From the NCBI GenBank assembly GCA_045531205.1, contig JAZSDN010000018.1, forward strand, positions 20,173 through 84,172: 64,000 nt of DNA. Direction: 5' to 3'. The stretch is from JAZNQL01 sp045531205. GTDB taxonomy: Bacteria > Bacillota > Clostridia > UMGS1883 > UMGS1540. The translations under genes and the position numbers were made by a program. A model generated the notes under the pieces. That model did not search any database, was not told the DNA's origin, and saw nothing but the letters and a program-made list of their open reading frames with translations. Positions 1-9,350 of the stretch are shown here, piece by piece. Within the stretch, counting starts at the first letter, position 1. Each line of letters opens with the position of its first letter.

Positions 1-29
1 CATTAAGACTCAGAAAAATAAAATACTAA

Positions 30-58
30 TAGACATTTATATAAAAATGTGGTAGAAT
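30..58 (+). promoter_or_regulatory. Promoter of the surface-polysaccharide operon (extended -10)
   Basis: A -35 TAGACA (30-35) and a -10 TAGAAT (53-58) are separated by 17 bases. TGG just before the -10 box makes an extended -10. It lies 31 bases ahead of the first acetyltransferase start, so the operon probably begins here rather than further upstream. Seen by eye only. Confidence 0.6.
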
Positions 59-89
59 AGTATATAAATATAGAACAAAGGAAAATAAT

Positions 90-635
90 ATGAGAAATTT
101 CAGTGAATATACCGATATTTTTTCAAAGCTTTTGCGTGGCATTTTTTATCGTGGAAAGTTTTCTTCCTGCGGTAAATTGTTGCGCGTAGGAAAAGGTGTA
201 AGAGTTTTAAAGAAAAACTGCACTATTGAAATTGGCGATAAAGTTCAGTTGCACCGCGGAGTAAAACTTTCTGCGTGGGGTACAGAGGGACAAGCCACAA
301 TAAAAATAGGTAATGGCACCGCTATAGGGGACAGAACAGAAATTCACGCAGGAGAAAGTGTTACAATAGGTAACGATACAGTTATAAGTTGGGACTGCAA
401 TATTTTAGACAGAGATTATCACAAACTTTGCAGTGACACAGAGGTTATAAAGCCTGTGACTATAGGAAACAATGTATGGATAGGCTGTAACGTGCTTATA
501 TTAAAGGGCGTAAAAATAGGCGACGGTGCAGTAGTTGGTGCAGGAAGCGTTGTAACAAAAGACGTGCCCGAAAAAGCACTTGTAGCGGGTAATCCTGCAA
601 AAATTATAAAAGAAAATGTAGAGTGGAGACAGTAA
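90..635 (+). CDS. Hexapeptide-repeat (left-handed beta-helix) acetyltransferase
   Basis: Likely transfers an acetyl group from acetyl-CoA to a sugar of a surface polysaccharide or its lipid-linked precursor in the cytoplasm. From about residue 45 the protein is a run of hexapeptide repeats (IGNGTAIG, VTIGNDTVIS, VTIGNNVWIG, VKIGDGAVVG), the signature of the WcaF/maltose O-acetyltransferase superfamily. His111 in the segment DRDYH is where the catalytic histidine of that family falls. The 181-residue length is normal. It is first in the polysaccharide operon, with an AAAGGA site before the ATG, and its TAA overlaps the next ATG. A second enzyme of the same fold is two genes downstream, so two acetylation steps are likely. 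The exact acceptor cannot be read from sequence. Confidence 0.85.
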   Translation: MRNFSEYTDIFSKLLRGIFYRGKFSSCGKLLRVGKGVRVLKKNCTIEIGDKVQLHRGVKLSAWGTEGQATIKIGNGTAIGDRTEIHAGESVTIGNDTVISWDCNILDRDYHKLCSDTEVIKPVTIGNNVWIGCNVLILKGVKIGDGAVVGAGSVVTKDVPEKALVAGNPAKIIKENVEWRQ

Positions 636-2146
636 TGCAAAAAAATAATACTGCAGGCTCAATAAGCTATGTAATGTTAATAATGATTTTTGCAAGAGTT
701 CTTTCTCTTGTAAGTGTGCAGATATATATGTCGTTTTTCGGCACAGAAAGCGTTGAGATGAATATATATTCCTACGCTATATCTCTGCCCAATATTATCT
801 TTAATTGCTTTGGAACAGCACTTGGAACTGTTGTAATTCCAATATATTCAGGCTACATAGCACAAAAAGATACTTTGAACGCAAAAAAATTCGGCGATAA
901 TCTTATAACTATTACCACTTTATTAACCTTGGCACTTATACTTATAGGTCTTTTGCTTTCGCCCATAATTCCAAAGTTTACAGCCTTTAAAGATAATGGT
1001 TACAGCTTTGCTGTAAAAGCAATTATGATAATGATGCCCGTAATGCTTTTTTACGGACTCAATTATATATTTCAGGGAATTTTGCAATCTCACGGTAAAT
1101 ACGGCTGGCCTGCTTTTGTAAGTGTTCCAAGCAGTCTTGTTGTAATAGCTTATGTATTTTTGCTTGGCGATAAATACGGAATAACAGGTCTTTTAGTAGC
1201 AACCTTAGTAGGCTTAAGCCTGCAGGCTTTAATACTTATACCTCCGCTTTTTAAAACAAGCTATAGATTCACCCCTTCTTTAAACTTTAAAGACCATGAT
1301 ATAATACGTGCGGGTAAAATGTCAATACCTGTTTTGCTTGGTGTGTCGGCATACCAGATAAATATGTTCTATAACGTTACCATGATGGCAAATTTTGAGG
1401 GTATGGTAACCTTGCTTACCTATGTTCAGAACATAGTGCTTTATATGGTGCTTGCCTTTGTTTATTCAATAACCGCAGTTATTTATCCAAAGCTTTCGGC
1501 TTTTGCCGCAACAGGGGATATGAAGGAATATAAAAATACTTTAGGCAGTATTTTAACAACGGTTATGTATCTTTTAATTCCTATGACAGTAGGGCTTATT
1601 TCTGTAAGAGGAGAGCTTTTAGAACTTATAACAAAATGGGGTAAAATAACAGACGAAAATGTTTTGGTTGCAGCAAAGCTTTTAGCTATGTATTCTATAG
1701 GAATACTTGGTATAGGCTTAAAAGAAATACTCGACCGTGCTTTTTATGCCCTTAAAAAGACTGCACTTCCCGCAATAAACGGATTTATAATAATGGCAAT
1801 AAATATAATATTAAGCCTTGTTCTTATAAAATTCATAGGCCCTTACGGAATACCGCTTGCATATTCTGTTGCATCGCTTACGGGTATGGTTATTCTTATG
1901 ATTATGTTAAGACGCAATATAGGCAATTTTATCGAAAATTTCTGGATCAATCTTATAAAAAGCGTATCGGCTTCGGCAATAATGCTTGCAGCGGTACTTT
2001 TAATAAACAAGTTTGCAGCATTTAGTGGAGATAGCATTTTAGTCCGTCTTATAAACCTTGCTATGCCTTGTGTTGCGGGTGTGATAGTGTACGGAATAAT
2101 GCTTATAATATTTAAAGCACCAATTTTAAAGAGGATAAAAAAATGA
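635..2146 (+). CDS. MurJ/MviN-family lipid-linked polysaccharide flippase
   Basis: A 504-residue integral membrane protein with about 13-14 hydrophobic helices and no soluble domain, of the MOP superfamily, closest by eye to MurJ/MviN (early PxxxG-type loops, FARVLS in the first helix, FYALKKT around residue 370). It should move a lipid-linked sugar unit across the membrane. Because it sits between acetyltransferase genes and a Wzy-like gene, it more likely serves this polymer than peptidoglycan lipid II, though the latter cannot be excluded. ATG 635 is chosen because it overlaps the upstream stop (TAATG) and follows a GGAG site; an in-frame GTG at 623 lacks a site. It ends overlapping the next gene by four bases. 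Confidence 0.85.
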   Translation: MQKNNTAGSISYVMLIMIFARVLSLVSVQIYMSFFGTESVEMNIYSYAISLPNIIFNCFGTALGTVVIPIYSGYIAQKDTLNAKKFGDNLITITTLLTLALILIGLLLSPIIPKFTAFKDNGYSFAVKAIMIMMPVMLFYGLNYIFQGILQSHGKYGWPAFVSVPSSLVVIAYVFLLGDKYGITGLLVATLVGLSLQALILIPPLFKTSYRFTPSLNFKDHDIIRAGKMSIPVLLGVSAYQINMFYNVTMMANFEGMVTLLTYVQNIVLYMVLAFVYSITAVIYPKLSAFAATGDMKEYKNTLGSILTTVMYLLIPMTVGLISVRGELLELITKWGKITDENVLVAAKLLAMYSIGILGIGLKEILDRAFYALKKTALPAINGFIIMAINIILSLVLIKFIGPYGIPLAYSVASLTGMVILMIMLRRNIGNFIENFWINLIKSVSASAIMLAAVLLINKFAAFSGDSILVRLINLAMPCVAGVIVYGIMLIIFKAPILKRIKK

Positions 2147-2679
2147 AAAAACTGATTTCGGGAATATGTTATATATTTTATTATTGCTTTGCAAGGCATC
2201 TTCCTTGCTCTGATTTACCCTACAGCTTTTTTGCAAAGCATATAAGAAGATTTTTTGTCCGCGGTATGATAGACAAATGCGGAAAAAATGTAAATATAGA
2301 ACATGGGGCATTTTTAGCATCAGGAAAAGGAATAGAAATAGGCGATAATTCAGGACTCGGTCTTAATTGCCGTGTAACAGGTCCTTTAAAAATAGGTAAC
2401 GATGTTATGATGGGTCCGTCTGTTATGATATTTACTCAAAATCACGAAACGCAGGACTTAACAATTCCAATGAGATTACAAACAGCACCTAAATTTGGTG
2501 TAACAATAGGTGACGATGTTTGGCTTGGTGCAAATGCACTTATAATGCCTGGTGTCACAATAGGCAACGGATGCATTATAGCGGCAGGAGCAGTAGTAAC
2601 AAAAGATGTTACGGATTATGCTGTAGTAGGCGGAAATCCGGCTAAAATTATAAAAATGAGAACGGAGAGGAAAATATGA
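2143..2679 (+). CDS. Second hexapeptide-repeat acetyltransferase
   Basis: A 178-residue O-acetyltransferase of the left-handed beta-helix class. Hexapeptide turns include IEIGDNSGLG, LKIGNDVMMG, VTIGDDVWLG and VTIGNGCIIA, followed by the usual VVGGNPAKIIK tail. The segment QNHETQDL carries the histidine expected to activate the acceptor hydroxyl. It starts with an ATGA overlap on the flippase stop and ends overlapping the next glycosyltransferase ATG, so the genes are translationally coupled. It is clearly a paralogue of the enzyme at 90-635 but differs in the N-terminal 60 residues, suggesting a different acceptor sugar. Confidence 0.85.
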   Translation: MKKLISGICYIFYYCFARHLPCSDLPYSFFAKHIRRFFVRGMIDKCGKNVNIEHGAFLASGKGIEIGDNSGLGLNCRVTGPLKIGNDVMMGPSVMIFTQNHETQDLTIPMRLQTAPKFGVTIGDDVWLGANALIMPGVTIGNGCIIAAGAVVTKDVTDYAVVGGNPAKIIKMRTERKI

Positions 2680-3776
2680 AAATACTTTACATGATAAACC
2701 ATGCAGGCAAGGCAGGGGCAGAAAAATACGTATTAAATCTTGCAAAGGCATACAAGGACAGAGCAGACTGCTTTTTCGTTTATAACGAAGAAGGCTTGCT
2801 TTTAGAACAGATGAGAGAAGAAGGAGTTCCTGATTTTTGGGTAAAAATGAGAAATCCTTTTGACTTTGCTGCTGCAAAGAAAATAGCAAAAATATGTGAA
2901 GAAAATGATATTGATATTATTCATACACATTTTCCGCGTGAAAACTATATAGCAATTTTATCAAGACTTTTCAGAAAGAAAACAAAGGTTATTTATACCT
3001 GTCACTTAACTTTAAAAACCAATTTCCTCTGGAAAATTTGCAATAAAATAGTAACAAAGCACAACGCAAAAATAATATCAGTTTGCAATAATGGCAAAGA
3101 CCTTATGATAGGAAACGGCGTTCCTGCCGATATAATCGAGGTTATATTCAACGGACTTGAATATAAGGAAGAAGTAGACAGAACCTCTACAATAAGAGAA
3201 GAAATAGGAGTAGGGGAAGATACCTTTGTTGCTACAACCTTGGCAAGATATCATATAGCAAAAGGACTTCCGTATCTTGTTGATTCTATAGCAGAACTCG
3301 AAAAAATAGCAAAACGTGATTTCCGTATTTTAATAGCGGGCGACGGTGAGCTTTTTGAAGAAATAAAAGAAAAAATACACGCTCACGGACTTGAAAATAA
3401 AATTTTACAGCTTGGCTTCAGACGTGACACACAAAACATTTTAAACGGTTCCGATATCTTTATAAACTCTGCAAAATGCTTTGAAGCATTAAGCTTTGCA
3501 ATACTTGAAGCTTTGGGAACAGGTCTTCCTGTAATAGCAACAGGAATAGGCGGAAATCCCGATATTATAAACGAAAAAACAGACTGCGGATTTATAGTTG
3601 AATACGATAATCCAAAAGATATGGCACAGGCTATAAATAAGCTTATGGAAGATAAAGCTTTGTACGATAAATTTGCCCAGAATGCAAAGAAAGCAATTAA
3701 AGAAGTATTTAATATTGACGTTTTACACGAGGATATTTTCAATCTTTATAAAAGAGTTTTAGGCGAGGAGAAATAA
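2676..3776 (+). CDS. GT4-family glycosyltransferase
   Basis: A 366-residue GT-B enzyme that should add a sugar from an NDP- donor to the growing lipid-linked unit on the cytoplasmic face. The N-terminal Rossmann half begins MKILYMINHAGKAGAEKY. The C-terminal half has the donor-binding region with the E-x7-E motif in FEALSFAILEALGTGLPV followed by GGNPDII, as in GT4 retaining transferases. It is coupled to the preceding gene by ATGA and followed after two bases by a DUF4330 gene. Donor and linkage are unknown. Confidence 0.88.
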   Translation: MKILYMINHAGKAGAEKYVLNLAKAYKDRADCFFVYNEEGLLLEQMREEGVPDFWVKMRNPFDFAAAKKIAKICEENDIDIIHTHFPRENYIAILSRLFRKKTKVIYTCHLTLKTNFLWKICNKIVTKHNAKIISVCNNGKDLMIGNGVPADIIEVIFNGLEYKEEVDRTSTIREEIGVGEDTFVATTLARYHIAKGLPYLVDSIAELEKIAKRDFRILIAGDGELFEEIKEKIHAHGLENKILQLGFRRDTQNILNGSDIFINSAKCFEALSFAILEALGTGLPVIATGIGGNPDIINEKTDCGFIVEYDNPKDMAQAINKLMEDKALYDKFAQNAKKAIKEVFNIDVLHEDIFNLYKRVLGEEK

Positions 3777-3778
3777 AT

Positions 3779-4237
3779 ATGAAAAAGAAAATCAATGTAA
3801 TAGACCTTTTAATAATTATTGTAATTTTAGCAGGCATTGCATTTGCAGGCGTTGCAGTAACAAAAAAAGCAAACACAGAACCCGATCCCACATTGCTTAT
3901 TCAGTATTACATCGAAGAAGTTGATGATTGGGTTGCAGACCAGGTGGAAATAGGTGCAGATTTGTACGATGACAACGCAGAAGTAAATTTAGGTAAAGTT
4001 GTTGATATAGAAAGAAAAGAATCAGTTTCCTGGGGTGGCACAAGCGAAGGGCAGTATGTACAGACCTCGCGTGAAGGCTTCAGCTCGCTTTTAATAACGG
4101 GTGAAGTTCAGGGCGAAAAAACAAGCATAGGTGCCACAATAGATAACCAGAAGTACGGCGTAGGACATTCTATGGTACTTCGTGCAGGCGATGCAAAAAT
4201 GTATTTAAGAGTTTACAATATTTCTGTAAAGGAATAA
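3779..4237 (+). CDS. DUF4330-type single-pass membrane protein
   Basis: A 152-residue protein with a short positively charged N-terminus, one transmembrane helix (about residues 8-27) and a small beta-rich exterior domain. It resembles the DUF4330 family, which occurs in polysaccharide loci of Firmicutes and has no assigned function. Two bases separate it from the upstream glycosyltransferase and four from the Wzy-like gene. A role as an assembly or export accessory is an inference from position only. Confidence 0.7.
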   Translation: MKKKINVIDLLIIIVILAGIAFAGVAVTKKANTEPDPTLLIQYYIEEVDDWVADQVEIGADLYDDNAEVNLGKVVDIERKESVSWGGTSEGQYVQTSREGFSSLLITGEVQGEKTSIGATIDNQKYGVGHSMVLRAGDAKMYLRVYNISVKE

Positions 4238-4241
4238 TTTA

Positions 4242-5756
4242 ATGAACAGTATTTTTATCAGTATTTTTATAAAACTATGTCTTGCGTTCAAAGAAAGTCT
4301 GTTTTATCGCTCAATAAATTCGATGCTTGACAGATTGGCAGAAGACTTAAAAACAAGTCTTTTCTGGAAAGCTTTAACAAAGATTACCTTGCTTGAAAAT
4401 AAAAAAGAAGGGTCTTTGTTTTATAAAGCTATTCAAAAAACAGCAAACATTTTTATAAAAATAACAGAAAACATATATAACTTTATAAAAAAATTAAGTG
4501 CCGGCAGTATAACAGAAAATGTTTATAATAAAGTGTTTGCAAAATCGGTTATTTTGCGGTATGAAAATATGCTTGCAATACTTATAAGCATTGTATTTAT
4601 AATACCTCATAAGCTTTGGAACAATATGTACGCACTTATTATAGCACTTTTCCTTGCTTTGTTTTATGTTATAGCACTTGCAGGAGGCAAAAAGCTTGGG
4701 AAAAATGCTTTAAAAATATGGCTCCCGTTCTTGCTTTTTGTATTCTCAATTGTGTACAGTGTTATAATTTCTTATAATATAACCGACAGTATAAGAATAG
4801 CCGTATTTTTTGTAACATCGTTTATTTTTACCCTTCTTATAGAGGGAACACTTTCTTCTTACGAAAGAATATCAAAGTTTACAGGTGCAATGTATGTTGC
4901 AATATTTATATGCGGTGCGTTTGGTATAATACAAAGATTTTTAGGAGTAGAGGTTGACCCGGCCCTTACTGATGTTAACCTTAATGCCGATATGCCGGGC
5001 AGAGTATTTTCTACTTTAGGCAACCCTAATAATTTTGCCGAATTTCTTACAATGTTTATGCCGTTTGCATTTGCATACGCCTTAAATATTAAAGATAAAA
5101 AAATCAAAACATTTGCTATTTTGCTTATGGCAATACCTTTAGTGTCCCTTTTAATGACATATTCACGTTCGGGGTGGATGGCATTTGCGGTTGCAACAAT
5201 AGTATTTATTTTGCTTGCAAAAAGAAAATGGATTCCTGCATTTTTGGTAATATGTATTTGTGCTGTGCCTCTTTTACCACAAAGTATATGGGCACGTATA
5301 CTTACAATAGGCAATATAAACGATTCATCAAGCTCGTACAGAATAGATATATGGACAGCATGCCTTGATATGTTAAAGGATTATCCTGTAACAGGAATAG
5401 GTCTTGGCCCGGGTGCGTTTGCCGAAATATATCCCGATTATTCGTGCGCAAGAGCGGTAACTGCCGCACATTCTCACATGCAGTTTTTAGAAATCCTGAT
5501 AGAAACAGGTATTATAGGTCTTATAAGCTTTTTGTGGTTTACAATAGCACTTATAAAACGTTCTGTTGATAAGGTAATAAAAACGACCTCTGTAAAAATA
5601 AAAAATATGGCTGCTGCGGGAGCGGCATCCATTGCGGGTATCAGCTTTATAGGACTTTTTGAATATTGCTGGTTTTACCCAAGAGTTATGTTTGCCTTCT
5701 TTATTGTTGCAGGCATAACAATGGCAATTGCAGGAAGGGAAGAAACACTTCAATGA
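4242..5756 (+). CDS. O-antigen ligase/Wzy-type polysaccharide polymerase or ligase
   Basis: A 504-residue polytopic membrane protein. The first 100 residues are amphipathic and cytoplasmic-looking. About ten hydrophobic helices follow, with a long loop containing RIDIWTACLDMLKDYPVTG and AAHSHMQFLEI, the pattern of the O-antigen ligase/Wzy superfamily, where loop Arg and His residues are functional. Such enzymes join lipid-linked units outside the membrane, either polymerising them or ligating them to a carrier. Position after the flippase and glycosyltransferase supports this. The stop overlaps the ATG of the GT4-CsaB gene. Confidence 0.8.
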   Translation: MNSIFISIFIKLCLAFKESLFYRSINSMLDRLAEDLKTSLFWKALTKITLLENKKEGSLFYKAIQKTANIFIKITENIYNFIKKLSAGSITENVYNKVFAKSVILRYENMLAILISIVFIIPHKLWNNMYALIIALFLALFYVIALAGGKKLGKNALKIWLPFLLFVFSIVYSVIISYNITDSIRIAVFFVTSFIFTLLIEGTLSSYERISKFTGAMYVAIFICGAFGIIQRFLGVEVDPALTDVNLNADMPGRVFSTLGNPNNFAEFLTMFMPFAFAYALNIKDKKIKTFAILLMAIPLVSLLMTYSRSGWMAFAVATIVFILLAKRKWIPAFLVICICAVPLLPQSIWARILTIGNINDSSSSYRIDIWTACLDMLKDYPVTGIGLGPGAFAEIYPDYSCARAVTAAHSHMQFLEILIETGIIGLISFLWFTIALIKRSVDKVIKTTSVKIKNMAAAGAASIAGISFIGLFEYCWFYPRVMFAFFIVAGITMAIAGREETLQ

Positions 5757-7984
5757 AAGTATTACATCTCATAAGCGGCGGTGATTCTGGCGGCGCAAAA
5801 ACACATGTTTTTAATTTGCTTAATAAGCTTACAGACAAGGCAGAAATCTACCTTGTCTGTCTTACTGCGGGCGTTTTTTATGACGAAGCGGTAAAGCTTT
5901 TCCCAAAAGAAACAATTCTGTTTGAACAAAAAAGCAGATTTGATATGTCAAGTGCCGACAAAATTCTTGAGCTTGTAAGAGAAAAAAATATAGATATAAT
6001 TCACTGTCACGGGGCAAGAGCAAACTTTGTTGCAACCTACTTAAAAAAGCGTTGCAGTAAGCCTTTTGTTACTACTGTTCATAGTGACTACCTTCTGGAT
6101 TTTGACGGTATATACCGAAAAATTGTGTATACAACTCTTAATGTAATGGCACTTCGCAAGATGGACTATTATATAGGAGTTTCGTCAAGCTTCCGCAATA
6201 TGCTTATTCAGCGAAAGTTCAGACCAAACAGTGTTTTTGAAGTTTATAACGGTATGGATTTTGATAAAGAAACACCATTTTTATCAAAAGAAGATTTTGC
6301 AAAAAAATTCTCTATAGATGTATCCGAAAACGATATTTTTGTAGGTATAATAGGCCGTCACGATTATGTAAAGGGACACGATATTTTTGTGCGTGCGGCT
6401 AAAATAGCATCCGATAAAAATCCAAACCTACGCTTTGTTGTAGCAGGAGATGGCGGAGATACCGATTCTTTATATAAACTTACCAAAGAACTCGGTATGG
6501 AAGATAAAATAATTTATCTTGGGTTTTTAAATGATATTTACAGCTTTCTAAACTTTGTTGATATAAATACACTTTCTTCAAGATGTGAAAGCTTTCCTTA
6601 CGCACTTTTAGAAGGTGCAAAAATGAAAAAGCCTACCATAAGCTCGTGCGTTGGAGGTATTCCCGATTTAATTTGCGACGGACAAACAGGCTTGCTTTTT
6701 GAAAACGAAAACGCAGAAGAATTTGCACAAAAAATACTTGAGCTTGCCGAAAATACCGAAAAAAGTAAACAGCTTGGCGAAAATTTATATAATCTTGCCA
6801 CAAACAAATTTTCAAACGAAAATCTTGCCCAAACCCATATTGAAATATACAATGCCATATTGCGTGATTTTTATGATAAAAAGAAATATGACGTTGTTTT
6901 TTCAGGATATTACGGCTTTAAAAACAGCGGTGACGATGCCTTGCTGTTTGAAATTTTAGACGCTTTAAGAGTATATAAGCCCGATATAAGAGCTTTAGTT
7001 CTTTCAAAAAAACCTAAAGAAACAAAAGCTATGTATAAAGTGGATGCCAAAAACAGATTTTTACCATGGAGCATAATAGGCGGGCTTAAAAAATCAAGAA
7101 TGCTTATAAACGGCGGAGGCAGTCTTATTCAGGATGCAACCAGCTCAAAATCGCTTTGGTATTACCTTGAAATTATGAAAATGGCAAAAAAACGCGGGCT
7201 TTCTGTTTTTGTATATGCAAACGGAATAGGCCCAATAAAAAAACGTAATATAAAACGAACCAAAGCTGTGCTTGAAACAGTAGATTTTATAACTTTAAGG
7301 GACGAGCTTTCGCTTGAAGAAATAAAGAAACTCGGCCTTGAAAACTCTAAAATTGAGGTAACGGCAGACCCTGCAATAAGGGTAAAAATAACCGAAAATA
7401 CAGATAAACTTCTGGCAGACGAAGGTGTACAGAAGGGTAAATATATAGGAGTTTCTGTGCGTGACTGGCAAAATAAAGATAAACAGTTTTGCCAGAAACT
7501 TGCAAAAGGACTTGATAGCATATACGAAAAACACAACCTTTTGCCAGTGTTTATTCCTATGAAATACCCTGATGATGTAAAATTCAGCGAAAAAATTGCA
7601 AACCTTATGTTAAGTCCTTGCCATGTTCTTAAAAAGCAGTACAGCGTAAACGAAATAGTAAGTATCACATCTAAAATGGAAATGATTTTAGGTATGAGAT
7701 TGCATATTTTAATATACGCAATGGGCTCTGCAGTTCCAACTGTAGGTATTGTATATGACCCCAAAGTTTCGGGCTTTTTGAATTATATAGGACAGCCCAG
7801 AATCTTAAGTGCAAAAAACCTTGACATTTCATTGCTTGAAAACTATGCAGATGAAGTAATATCCAATAAAAATGAAATTTCAGAGAACCTGAAAGAAAAA
7901 GCAAAAGAACTTTCAAAAAAAGCTCTTTTAAACGCAGAATATGCTGTAGAAATTTTAACAAAGGAGAAAAGTCACTTTGAGTAA
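5753..7984 (+). CDS. Fusion of GT4 glycosyltransferase and CsaB-type polysaccharide pyruvyl transferase
   Basis: A 743-residue two-domain protein. Residues 1 to about 370 form a GT4 glycosyltransferase (start MKVLHLISGGDSGGAKTH, E-x7-E in ESFPYALLEG). From about residue 378 there is a CsaB-type pyruvyl transferase, with SGYYGFKNSGDDALL, then INGGGSLIQD, YANGIGP and MRLHILIYA. CsaB adds a pyruvate ketal to ManNAc in secondary cell-wall polymers so that SLH-domain proteins can anchor. Here sugar addition and pyruvylation may be coupled in one polypeptide. ATG 5753 is chosen because it makes the ATGA overlap; an upstream in-frame start lies inside the previous gene. The last codons overlap the MATE gene. 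Confidence 0.85.
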   Translation: MKVLHLISGGDSGGAKTHVFNLLNKLTDKAEIYLVCLTAGVFYDEAVKLFPKETILFEQKSRFDMSSADKILELVREKNIDIIHCHGARANFVATYLKKRCSKPFVTTVHSDYLLDFDGIYRKIVYTTLNVMALRKMDYYIGVSSSFRNMLIQRKFRPNSVFEVYNGMDFDKETPFLSKEDFAKKFSIDVSENDIFVGIIGRHDYVKGHDIFVRAAKIASDKNPNLRFVVAGDGGDTDSLYKLTKELGMEDKIIYLGFLNDIYSFLNFVDINTLSSRCESFPYALLEGAKMKKPTISSCVGGIPDLICDGQTGLLFENENAEEFAQKILELAENTEKSKQLGENLYNLATNKFSNENLAQTHIEIYNAILRDFYDKKKYDVVFSGYYGFKNSGDDALLFEILDALRVYKPDIRALVLSKKPKETKAMYKVDAKNRFLPWSIIGGLKKSRMLINGGGSLIQDATSSKSLWYYLEIMKMAKKRGLSVFVYANGIGPIKKRNIKRTKAVLETVDFITLRDELSLEEIKKLGLENSKIEVTADPAIRVKITENTDKLLADEGVQKGKYIGVSVRDWQNKDKQFCQKLAKGLDSIYEKHNLLPVFIPMKYPDDVKFSEKIANLMLSPCHVLKKQYSVNEIVSITSKMEMILGMRLHILIYAMGSAVPTVGIVYDPKVSGFLNYIGQPRILSAKNLDISLLENYADEVISNKNEISENLKEKAKELSKKALLNAEYAVEILTKEKSHFE

Positions 7985-9338
7985 ATTCGAGAAAAATCTG
8001 TCAGAGGGCAGTGTGGTAAAGCAACTTATTTTGTTTTCATTACCCTTTTTAATTTCAAACATCATACAGTCCTTATACAGTGTGGCAGATATGATAATTG
8101 TAGGTCAGTTTGCAGGCACAATAAGTATGTCGGGCGTTAATATAGGAGGTCAGGCATCATTTTTAATAACAAATATGGTGTTCGGCTTATCAGTTGGTGC
8201 CACTGTTTTAATAGGACAGTATCTTGGTGCAGGTAACCGACAGGCAATGACGGATATTATAGGCACACTTTTTTCTGTGCTCGGAATATTGGCGGCAGTA
8301 CTTACTGTTGTTATGCTATCTGTTCAAACCCCGTTTTTAAAGCTTATTCAAACACCTGCAGAATCTTTTTCTGAAACAAAAATTTATTTTACAATAACAA
8401 TGCTCGGCACAATATTTATTTTTGCTTACAACGCTCTTTCGGCAGTTATGAGAGGAATGGGCGATAGCAAAAATCCCCTTATATTTGTTGCAATAGCTTG
8501 TGTTTGTAATATTGTACTTGATATTATTTTGGTATCAAAATTCAATATGGGAGCAGCGGGTGCAGCCATAGCAACAGTTGCTTCGCAGGCGATAAGTGTA
8601 ATCCTTTGTATTATCTATCTTGCAAAAAACAACTTTGTTTTTGACTTTAAGCCGTCTTCTTTTAAGATTAAAAAAGAAAGTCTTAAAATGATATTAAAAA
8701 TAGGTGTACCTACTTCTGTTCAGAATGTAGCAACAAGCTTTTCATTTTTGTTTTTAACAGCACTTGTAAATATAATAGGTGTTACAGCATCGGCAGCAGT
8801 AGGTGCAGTTGGTAAAATAAACAGCTTTGCTATTTTGCCAACCCTTGCAATGAGTGCTTCTGTTTCGGCAATGGGTGCACAAAACATAGGTGCAGGCAAA
8901 ACCAAACGTGCAGTAAAAACAATGGCAACGGGAATAATAATTTCGTTTTGTATAGGTGCATTTATATACATACTTACAAACCTTTTCCCAGAAGTATTTT
9001 TACGTGCCTTCGGTAAAGACCCCGAGATGATTGCCTGCGGGGTTGAGTATATGAAAGTATTTAGTCTTGACTATCTTATAGTGCCCTTCCTTTTCTGTAT
9101 GAACGGACTTTTCACGGGTGCAGGACACACAGTATTTTCGCTTGTAAATAACGCACTTTCAGCGGTTATATGCCGTATACCTGCTTCTTACATATTCGGA
9201 ATGGTACTTGGATATGGATTAAAAGGAGTTGGGTCAGGTGCCCCTGTGGCATCGGGAATAGCAACTATAATAGGATTTATTTATTTTATAAGCGGTAAGT
9301 GGAAAAAAATGACCATACTTGATACTCCCGCAGAATAA
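7977..9338 (+). CDS. MATE-family multidrug/organic cation exporter
   Basis: A 453-residue membrane protein with about 12 helices in two similar halves, typical of MATE (NorM/DinF) antiporters: the N-terminal half opens with VKQLILFSLPFLISNIIQSLY and the second with ILKIGVPTSVQNVATSF. These export drugs or metabolites with Na+ or H+. A TTG start at 7977 is supported by AAAGGAG about 10 bases upstream and by the typical MATE N-terminus; it overlaps the GT4-CsaB gene by eight bases. It may simply ride on the polysaccharide operon. A strong hairpin follows. Confidence 0.88.
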   Translation: MSKFEKNLSEGSVVKQLILFSLPFLISNIIQSLYSVADMIIVGQFAGTISMSGVNIGGQASFLITNMVFGLSVGATVLIGQYLGAGNRQAMTDIIGTLFSVLGILAAVLTVVMLSVQTPFLKLIQTPAESFSETKIYFTITMLGTIFIFAYNALSAVMRGMGDSKNPLIFVAIACVCNIVLDIILVSKFNMGAAGAAIATVASQAISVILCIIYLAKNNFVFDFKPSSFKIKKESLKMILKIGVPTSVQNVATSFSFLFLTALVNIIGVTASAAVGAVGKINSFAILPTLAMSASVSAMGAQNIGAGKTKRAVKTMATGIIISFCIGAFIYILTNLFPEVFLRAFGKDPEMIACGVEYMKVFSLDYLIVPFLFCMNGLFTGAGHTVFSLVNNALSAVICRIPASYIFGMVLGYGLKGVGSGAPVASGIATIIGFIYFISGKWKKMTILDTPAE

Positions 9339-9350
9339 AATTGAAGTTTT

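Noticed and set aside
5666..5752. Longer N-terminus of the GT4-CsaB gene
   Set aside because: It is inside the preceding gene, whereas ATG 5753 gives a normal ATGA overlap and the standard GT4 start.
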